From contig JAFXVY010000089.1 of the NCBI GenBank assembly GCA_017534595.1, forward strand, positions 103,037 to 167,036: a stretch of DNA of 64,000 nucleotides, in the 5' to 3' direction. Below the pieces are notes generated by a model. It did no database searches, was not told the DNA's origin, and saw nothing but the letters and a program-made list of their open reading frames with translations. Every line of letters starts with the position of its first letter. Within the stretch, counting starts at the first letter, position 1. Of the stretch, positions 59,589-64,000 are shown piece after piece. The DNA is from Ruminococcus sp. GTDB taxonomy: Bacteria > Bacillota > Clostridia > Oscillospirales > Ruminococcaceae. Both the position numbers and the translations under genes were made by a program.

Positions 59589-60509
59589 CTAATATTTCAG
59601 CCGGACATCGGGAATATCACAAAAGCAGCCTTGGGCAAGATCCTCGGACTCGAGGATGCGGTTGATCTCCTCAAGGGCTCTGTCCTTATCGGAGACCCAT
59701 TCCGGCGACACGAGCAGGTCGGGGGTACAGCTGCCGACAAGCCTGTGGATGACGACCTCCGGGCGGATATGCGTGAGCGCATCTGCTGCGAGCCGGGCGT
59801 ACTCCGAGCGGGTCAGCGGGGTATAGCTCCCCTCTTTATATATCCGCTCGAGGGCGGTGTTTTTCATGACATACAGCGAATGGAGCTTGATGCCGCTGAT
59901 CCGGAAGCGGCCGAGGTATCTGACCGTTTCGGCGAAGGTCTCTGCGGTCTCGCTGGGCAGGCCGGCCATGATATGTACCACAACGGGGATATCCCTTTCG
60001 CCGAGCAGTCGGACGGCTCTTTCAAACTCGGAGAGCGGATAGCCTCGGTTGATGAGCCGGGCGGTCTGCTCGTTTGAGGTCTGGAGGCCGAGCTCGACCC
60101 AGACGTCGCAGCGGGACTTATACGAAGCGAGGAGGTCTGCGTTCTCGGCATTGATACAGTCGGGGCGCGTAGCGACGGCGAGAGCGGCTGTCCTGCCGTC
60201 TATGACGGCGGCATCGTAGCGGCGTTTGAGGACGTCAACGGGGGCGTATGTATTGGAAAAGCTCTGGAAGTAGGCGATAAAGCTGTCTGCTTCGGGGTGC
60301 CTTTTGAGAAATCCGGCGACCTGCTCGGCGACGGAGCTGTCGGCGAACTCGATATGGTCTCCGGCTCCCCTTTCGCCGCAGAAGATACAGCCGCCGGTAC
60401 CGCAGGAGCCGTCGCGGTTGGGGCAGGTAAAGCCGCCGTCGATGCAGACTTTTTTGACTTTGCCGGGGTACCTTTGCTTAAGCCAGGCGCTGAAATTATT
60501 ATACCGCAC
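59589..60509 (-). CDS. radical SAM protein, YhcC/TIGR01212 family
   Basis: From the GTG at 60509 (AAAGGAGG upstream) the 306-residue protein has the family's cluster-binding region VCIDGGFTCPNRDGSCGTGG followed by CIFCGERGAGDH, then SFIAYFQSFSNTYAPVDVLK, LGLQTSNEQTARLINRGY and HIMAGLPSETAETF. The family is widespread; its reaction is not established. Confidence 0.9.
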   Translation of the reverse strand: MRYNNFSAWLKQRYPGKVKKVCIDGGFTCPNRDGSCGTGGCIFCGERGAGDHIEFADSSVAEQVAGFLKRHPEADSFIAYFQSFSNTYAPVDVLKRRYDAAVIDGRTAALAVATRPDCINAENADLLASYKSRCDVWVELGLQTSNEQTARLINRGYPLSEFERAVRLLGERDIPVVVHIMAGLPSETAETFAETVRYLGRFRISGIKLHSLYVMKNTALERIYKEGSYTPLTRSEYARLAADALTHIRPEVVIHRLVGSCTPDLLVSPEWVSDKDRALEEINRILESEDLAQGCFCDIPDVRLKY

Positions 60510-60541
60510 CGTACCGCCTCCTTTGACCGGATCACAAAAGC

Positions 60542-60572
60542 GACCGCCCTTTGCATTATGCAAAAGGCGGTC
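60542..60572 (-). terminator. terminator of tRNA-Gly
   Basis: GACCGCCTTTTGCAT and ATGCAAAGGGCGGTC form a 15-bp stem with one mismatch, followed by GCTTTTGTG on the minus strand. Confidence 0.8.
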
Positions 60573-60577
60573 TGAAC

Positions 60578-60652
60578 TGGAGCAGATAACGGGAGTCGAA
60601 CCCGCATCCTCAGTTTGGGAAACTGAAATAATAACCGCTATACTATATCTGC
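60578..60652 (-). tRNA. tRNA-Gly (anticodon CCC)
   Basis: Read on the minus strand, acceptor arms GCAGATA and TATCTGC pair, with encoded CCA. The anticodon loop TTCCCAA gives CCC, and the T arm is GCGGGTTCGACTCCCGT. It decodes GGG. Confidence 0.95.
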
Positions 60653-60662
60653 ATCGTTAACT

Positions 60663-60691
60663 ATTATAGCAGATATGATGATATTTGTCAA
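60663..60691 (-). promoter_or_regulatory. promoter of tRNA-Gly
   Basis: TTGACA (60691-60686), 17 bases, TATAAT (60668-60663): full consensus on the minus strand. Confidence 0.9.
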
Positions 60692-60773
60692 GGGGAAAAA
60701 GGACAGAGTTTTTAGCGAAGCATGGGGACCAGACGCGACAGCTGTCCTCGGCGCGGACGCCTTCCTGCACAAA

Positions 60774-60802
60774 AACAGCCGGAGCTCTCACTCCGGCCTG
60801 TT
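60774..60802 (-). terminator. terminator of the VTT-family gene
   Basis: AACAGGCCGGAG and CTCCGGCTGTT form an imperfect stem that overlaps the stop codon, followed by TTTTGTG on the minus strand. Confidence 0.8.
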
Positions 60803-61525
60803 ATTCTTCTCTTTACGCTTATTCAGCCTGTCAAGTATCGGGTCTTTAAGCACAAATCCCAATATCGCCAGTGCCGCGCAGACCGAAAATACTATCACCG
60901 CGATCTTGAAGTTCCCGCTCACTACGTTGCTCCCGAACACCGTCGAAAGCACTACCGCAGGTATCCGGCAGGGCATGACGAAAAGGAAAAAGTCACGGCG
61001 GCTGACCTTCGTCAGCGGGACTATATAGCTTATTACGTCCTTCGGGACTCCCGGGATGATATAAAGTATCATCAGTATGCGGATGAGCTTCTTTTCGTCG
61101 CTGAGGAATTTGTAGCGCTTCATCAGCTTCTCGTCCACGAAAGCCTCCGCAAGAGGTCTGCCGAGCTTGCCGACGATCACGAAGATGATGAACGTGCCGA
61201 TCAGTATGCCCAGAAACGACAGCACCGCTCCGAAGAACCAGCCGAAAAGCATCCCGCCGACTATCTGTATCGCGGGGATTACGGCTATTACAACCTGCAT
61301 CGCCTGGATACCAGTGAATATCAGCACTCCGGCTATGCCGCTGTAGCTCCCGAGCCGCTCCTTCATGCGCTCGAGACCTTCTTCTGTCCGCAGATCCCTG
61401 ATAAGCGGGATGGACAGCACGGCAGCGAATATGATAAAGGCGGCGAAAACCGCCAGACTTATGATCCTGACCCGCTTTTTATAGCGTTCCGACCGCTCGC
61501 TGCGGCTTTCTGTATCCTCCTGCAT
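60788..61525 (-). CDS. TVP38/TMEM64 (VTT/DedA-like) membrane protein
   Basis: The 245-residue protein has a charged N-terminus and about five or six membrane helices, with the VTT-domain pattern IAVIPAIQIVGGMLFGWFFGAVLSFLGILIGTFIIFVIVGKLGRPLAE and ILYIIPGVPKDVISYIVPLTKVSRRDFF. DedA and VTT proteins are linked to phospholipid flipping and undecaprenyl phosphate recycling; the activity of this TVP38 branch is not settled. It is the last gene of the 63690-60788 run. Confidence 0.88.
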   Translation of the reverse strand: MQEDTESRSERSERYKKRVRIISLAVFAAFIIFAAVLSIPLIRDLRTEEGLERMKERLGSYSGIAGVLIFTGIQAMQVVIAVIPAIQIVGGMLFGWFFGAVLSFLGILIGTFIIFVIVGKLGRPLAEAFVDEKLMKRYKFLSDEKKLIRILMILYIIPGVPKDVISYIVPLTKVSRRDFFLFVMPCRIPAVVLSTVFGSNVVSGNFKIAVIVFSVCAALAILGFVLKDPILDRLNKRKEKNNRPE

Positions 61526-61531
61526 TTTATC

Positions 61532-62074
61532 TCACTTTCTTTTCAGTATCTTCTTTCTGAACCAGTTGACGTAGATATCTATAAGCTGACCGAGCAGATG
61601 GTCATAGATCACAAAGAACACATTTGCTCCGCCCCACAGCACGTAGACCGCATACTTCCCGAATCTTTCAAGACCCTCGAGCAGACCCTCGGTCATAAAG
61701 ACGAACTGGAACAGCAAATAGAATACTACCGCTGCGGCATTGAACACAGCCAGCTTGATGATCCACGCAAGGACCCTGCTGCTCAGACGGTCGAGGAAGT
61801 ATCTGAGGATGGGATAGTAGCCCATGAACAGCACAAACAGCAGCGAGGCCTGTATATTGGGCGTTATCAGCACCGCCATGAAGCTGACGGCAAAATAGGT
61901 CAGCACAGCCCATCCCGGGCTCGTCTCGACGATCATGATGACCATGAGGAAGCCCGCAAAGGTGGGTATGGTATAATCGAGCATCGGGAAGATGCCGGAG
62001 CAGAACATGAAGAAAATGCAAAGAGAGCTTATGACTCCTCCGAGAGCCACCCGGAATGCAAGCTCATTTCTCAT
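61532..62074 (-). CDS. small multi-helix membrane protein
   Basis: This 180-residue protein has about five membrane helices (GGVISSLCIFFMFCSGIFP, IPTFAGFLMVIMIVETSPGW, LTYFAVSFMAVLITPNIQASLLFVLFMGYYPILR, LAVFNAAAVVFYLLFQFVF, WGGANVFFVIYDHLL) and a basic C-terminus. The compact helices and intramembrane prolines recall ECF-type S components, but no vitamin-specific motif is visible. Its neighbours 12 bases upstream (J-domain) and 6 bases downstream (VTT) suggest joint expression. Function unknown. Confidence 0.75.
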   Translation of the reverse strand: MRNELAFRVALGGVISSLCIFFMFCSGIFPMLDYTIPTFAGFLMVIMIVETSPGWAVLTYFAVSFMAVLITPNIQASLLFVLFMGYYPILRYFLDRLSSRVLAWIIKLAVFNAAAVVFYLLFQFVFMTEGLLEGLERFGKYAVYVLWGGANVFFVIYDHLLGQLIDIYVNWFRKKILKRK

Positions 62075-62086
62075 AGGATCTCCGCC

Positions 62087-62797
62087 TTATATACATCTTA
62101 TAAGGTCTCCGCCCATCATCTCGCAGCAGCAGTCGGCGATACAGAGGGTAGTGCAGCAGTCGCAGGCGTCGGAGCTGGGATTTGTCCTTACGGGGCCTCC
62201 GGCCATATAGCCGTTGCGCTGGGAGTTCATACGGTTGAAGGCGGCGTTGTACTCGGCGTTGTTGGGGTCGAGGCGGCAGGCCTCGCCGAACATATTATAG
62301 GCTTCATCGAGCCAGCCGCGGGCATAGCATATATTTCCGCGCAGGAAGAACCACTCAGCTGTCCTGTCCTCGGGAGGGATGCTTTCAAGACGGCTCTCGG
62401 CCTCGTTGTAATTGCCGTTGGCGACCATTCTTCTGATATCGGCGAAGCTTGCGGAGCTTGAGCTGTAGCCGCCGCTGTAAGTACTGCTGTTATCGTAGCT
62501 CCTGCTGCCGTAATTCTGGTCGTAGTTCTGGTTATAGCCGCTGCCGTAGTTGTAATCGTAGTTATAGGTGAAATCGGTGCCGCTGTTATAGCCGCCGCCG
62601 CGCCTCTGGGCGACGATCTCGTCATAGGCGGCGTTGATCTCGGCCATTTTCTCTTCCGCGAACTCGGAAAGCGGATTGTCCTGATACTGGTCGGGGTGAT
62701 ACTTGCGGACAAGTGCCTTATATGCTGCCTTTACCTCATCCATTGATGCGTTGGGCGAGATGCCGAGCACCTGATAGGGATCCTTTCCGTTTGTCAT
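62087..62797 (-). CDS. J-domain protein with Tyr/Asn-rich linker and Cys-rich tail
   Basis: Residues 1-66 form a J domain (DPYQVLGISPNASMDEVKAAYKAL; HPD in RKYHPDQYQ) that would stimulate a DnaK-type Hsp70. Residues about 70-118 are low-complexity, rich in Tyr, Asn, Gly and Ser. A TPR-like segment follows (EAESRLESIPPEDRTAEWFFLRGNICYARGWLDEAYNMFGEACRLDP), then a C-terminal cysteine cluster (CDCCTTLCIADCCCEMMGGD). Nothing resembles the DnaJ zinc-finger order. It overlaps the DUF5685 gene by ATGA. The client is unknown. Confidence 0.85.
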   Translation of the reverse strand: MTNGKDPYQVLGISPNASMDEVKAAYKALVRKYHPDQYQDNPLSEFAEEKMAEINAAYDEIVAQRRGGGYNSGTDFTYNYDYNYGSGYNQNYDQNYGSRSYDNSSTYSGGYSSSSASFADIRRMVANGNYNEAESRLESIPPEDRTAEWFFLRGNICYARGWLDEAYNMFGEACRLDPNNAEYNAAFNRMNSQRNGYMAGGPVRTNPSSDACDCCTTLCIADCCCEMMGGDLIRCI

Positions 62798-63690
62798 ATT
62801 ACTACCTTCCTCTCTTCGTTCTTTTTGTTGAAGCTCCCGGCCCTGACTCTCTCAAAGACATCGTTGAGGCCGAGATATATGATATTGTCGATTATGCTTT
62901 TATATAGCCTGAGATCGAGCTTTAAATACTGCTCTGCCAGCTGACCGAGGGTCATGCGGATGCTGAAGGTCAGGCTTTGAGCCGCCTCCGCGAACTGCTC
63001 GTCGGTAAGCTCGCCGTCGAGGCCGAGCTTTACGGCTATGGGGTTATACCTGTGGGCGGCGCAGTCGGCGCGGAGATCGTCGAGGGCGTCCACGAGATAG
63101 ACATACCTGCCGATGAAATATCCGAAGCTGCCCAGCTTTTTTGACATCGCCTTATCGTCGGAGATCTCCGCAAAGACGGCCTGTATCATCCTTGCCGTGG
63201 GCTCGCAGGCGCGGTCAATGCTCGGGGTACGCTCGGCTTCAGCTTCCGCCTGCATACGCATACACTTCTCGACCGCTGCACAGAGCTTCGGCTTGACCTT
63301 TCGGGCTTTGATATAAGCCCCGGTAAAGGCCGTAACGGAGGGCCGGGCGATGGCACGCTCTTTCAGGCTGCCGTCGGCGAGGTCGTCCCTGAGCTTATGG
63401 AAAAGCAGTATTACCGAAGCGCAGGCGGTATTCTCAAGGCCGCTGTTCACGGCGACTCTCCGCTTGACAAAGGGATGGGCGGGGCATCTCTGCTGCTCCG
63501 CTTTCAGCTCTATGCCGTTGACGGACATATCAATGAGCGCCATGAATGCTGCATCAAAGCTGAGCGTAAGTCTTGTGAGTTCGCCGTACTCTCTGCCCAT
63601 GGTCTTGCAGACCCCGCAGTAGACGCTGCGGTAGGCTTCGTATTCGCATATCCGAAGATACGGCTTATAGGGTCTTATGTATCCGAACAT
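62794..63690 (-). CDS. DUF5685 family protein
   Basis: This 298-residue soluble protein begins MFGYIRPYKPYLRICEYEAY, then YCGVCKTMGREYGELTRLTLSFD. The CxxC and following helix are characteristic of DUF5685. Most of the rest is helical, with IGRYVYLVDALDDLRADCAAHRYNP resembling a D-x-x-D-D substrate-binding helix of polyprenyl-synthase-like folds. The function is unknown. It is the first gene of a run with the J-domain protein and two membrane proteins, and has a consensus promoter. Confidence 0.85.
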   Translation of the reverse strand: MFGYIRPYKPYLRICEYEAYRSVYCGVCKTMGREYGELTRLTLSFDAAFMALIDMSVNGIELKAEQQRCPAHPFVKRRVAVNSGLENTACASVILLFHKLRDDLADGSLKERAIARPSVTAFTGAYIKARKVKPKLCAAVEKCMRMQAEAEAERTPSIDRACEPTARMIQAVFAEISDDKAMSKKLGSFGYFIGRYVYLVDALDDLRADCAAHRYNPIAVKLGLDGELTDEQFAEAAQSLTFSIRMTLGQLAEQYLKLDLRLYKSIIDNIIYLGLNDVFERVRAGSFNKKNEERKVVI

Positions 63691-63734
63691 TTCAATTCTC
63701 CGTAATTCCTGCCGACAATACAGTTATCCTCTCT

Positions 63735-63763
63735 ATTATACTCTTTTTTCGGGATATTGTCAA
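63735..63763 (-). promoter_or_regulatory. promoter of the DUF5685 gene run
   Basis: TTGACA (63763-63758), 17 bases, TATAAT (63740-63735): full consensus on the minus strand. Confidence 0.9.
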
Positions 63764-63794
63764 TAACAGGCTGATGCTGCCGCAAAAAGTATTA

Positions 63795-63877
63795 TAGGCA
63801 ATACCGCACAATCCCTGTGCGTCAGTATGCGCAACCTCAACTGGCGTTGAGGCACAGATTTTTCGTCAGATTGCCTA
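63795..63877. repeat. nested inverted-repeat element in the gene-free right end
   Basis: TAGGCAAT (63795-63802) pairs with ATTGCCTA (63870-63877). Inside are CGCACA/TGTGCG (63805-63821) and CCTCAA/TTGAGG (63835-63852). The 300 bases from 63700 to the window end hold no gene that I can support; besides this element there is only a GCGAAGT/ACTTCGC hairpin (63898-63913). It resembles an interspersed intergenic repeat. Confidence 0.5.
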
Positions 63878-63936
63878 AATTCGACGCAGGCTTGCAAGCG
63901 AAGTTCACTTCGCTTTACGCAACGTCAAGGAGAATA

Positions 63937-63954
63937 GTGTCAACAAGTTGACAC
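63937..63954. repeat. perfect palindrome
   Basis: GTGTCAACAAGTTGACAC is an 8-bp inverted repeat with a two-base centre; it could be an operator for a gene beyond the window edge. Confidence 0.4.
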
Positions 63955-64000
63955 GGTAATAATGACGGAAAGCTGGCAAGCAGATGACGTGCAGAGGCGA

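Overview
The window looks like chromosomal DNA from a Gram-positive, low-oxygen gut or rumen Clostridia, most like Ruminococcus and its relatives in the Oscillospiraceae. Four things point there: Firmicutes-type gene order around priA and prkC, a SpoVM peptide (so an endospore lineage), many sigma-A promoters with 17-bp spacers, and plant-polysaccharide glycosidases beside cobalamin genes. This is inference from gene content; no rRNA gene is present. Base composition is fairly GC-rich and even, except for two AT-rich islets at about 39.4-40.2 kb and 54.0-54.9 kb that look acquired.

Layout. 1-6.3 kb (minus): the start of addB, a doubtful small ORF, then a cobalamin-dependent methionine synthase without its reactivation domain, a separate reactivation-domain protein and a two-component pair, all tightly spaced. 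6.4-6.6 kb: a structured plus-strand RNA candidate. 6.7-19.6 kb (minus): one long housekeeping run, yicC-remA-gmk-rpoZ-priA-def-fmt-rsmB-rlmN-stp-prkC-rsgA-thiN-spoVM, with a promoter at its head and a terminator after spoVM. 19.6-21.8 kb: a HAD phosphatase, a GNAT fragment, an HD-domain protein and a YbaK-type deacylase.

21.8-28.6 kb (minus): the most interesting block. A cobalamin riboswitch with its own promoter and terminator precedes a small DNA-binding-like ORF, a wall-anchored protein that joins a DUF4430 (transcobalamin-like) domain to an alpha/alpha barrel, a second DUF4430 protein, an EcfT, and a fusion of two ECF ATPases with an S component. Together they read as a complete vitamin B12 capture and import system, which would feed the B12-dependent MetH at the left end.

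28.8-44 kb: a GH3 beta-glucosidase, a CapA-like lipoprotein, mnmA, a sigma/anti-sigma pair, nadA, a GH31 alpha-xylosidase, a membrane-anchored HNH protein (AT-rich islet), nadE, a DUF1508 protein, an unknown protein, a uracil-DNA-glycosylase-fold enzyme and an orphan prepilin. 44.2-49.4 kb: carA followed by a carB that is fused in frame to dapF. 49.6-53.8 kb: a lipoprotein, an NhaC antiporter, a tiny DUF3789-like membrane peptide, and a CheX-like/CheY-like pair. 53.9-54.9 kb: tRNA-Leu followed by a hairpin array and an AT-rich methyltransferase (a cassette). 55-59.5 kb: an AraC regulator, an orphan sugar-binding protein, a wall-anchored secreted protein and a GH5 glucanase; the last two units share a 37-bp upstream element at identical spacing. 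59.6-63.8 kb: a radical SAM protein, tRNA-Gly, a VTT membrane protein, a small membrane protein, a J-domain protein and a DUF5685 protein. The last 230 bases hold only repeats. No rRNA, CRISPR array, prophage or complete insertion sequence was seen.
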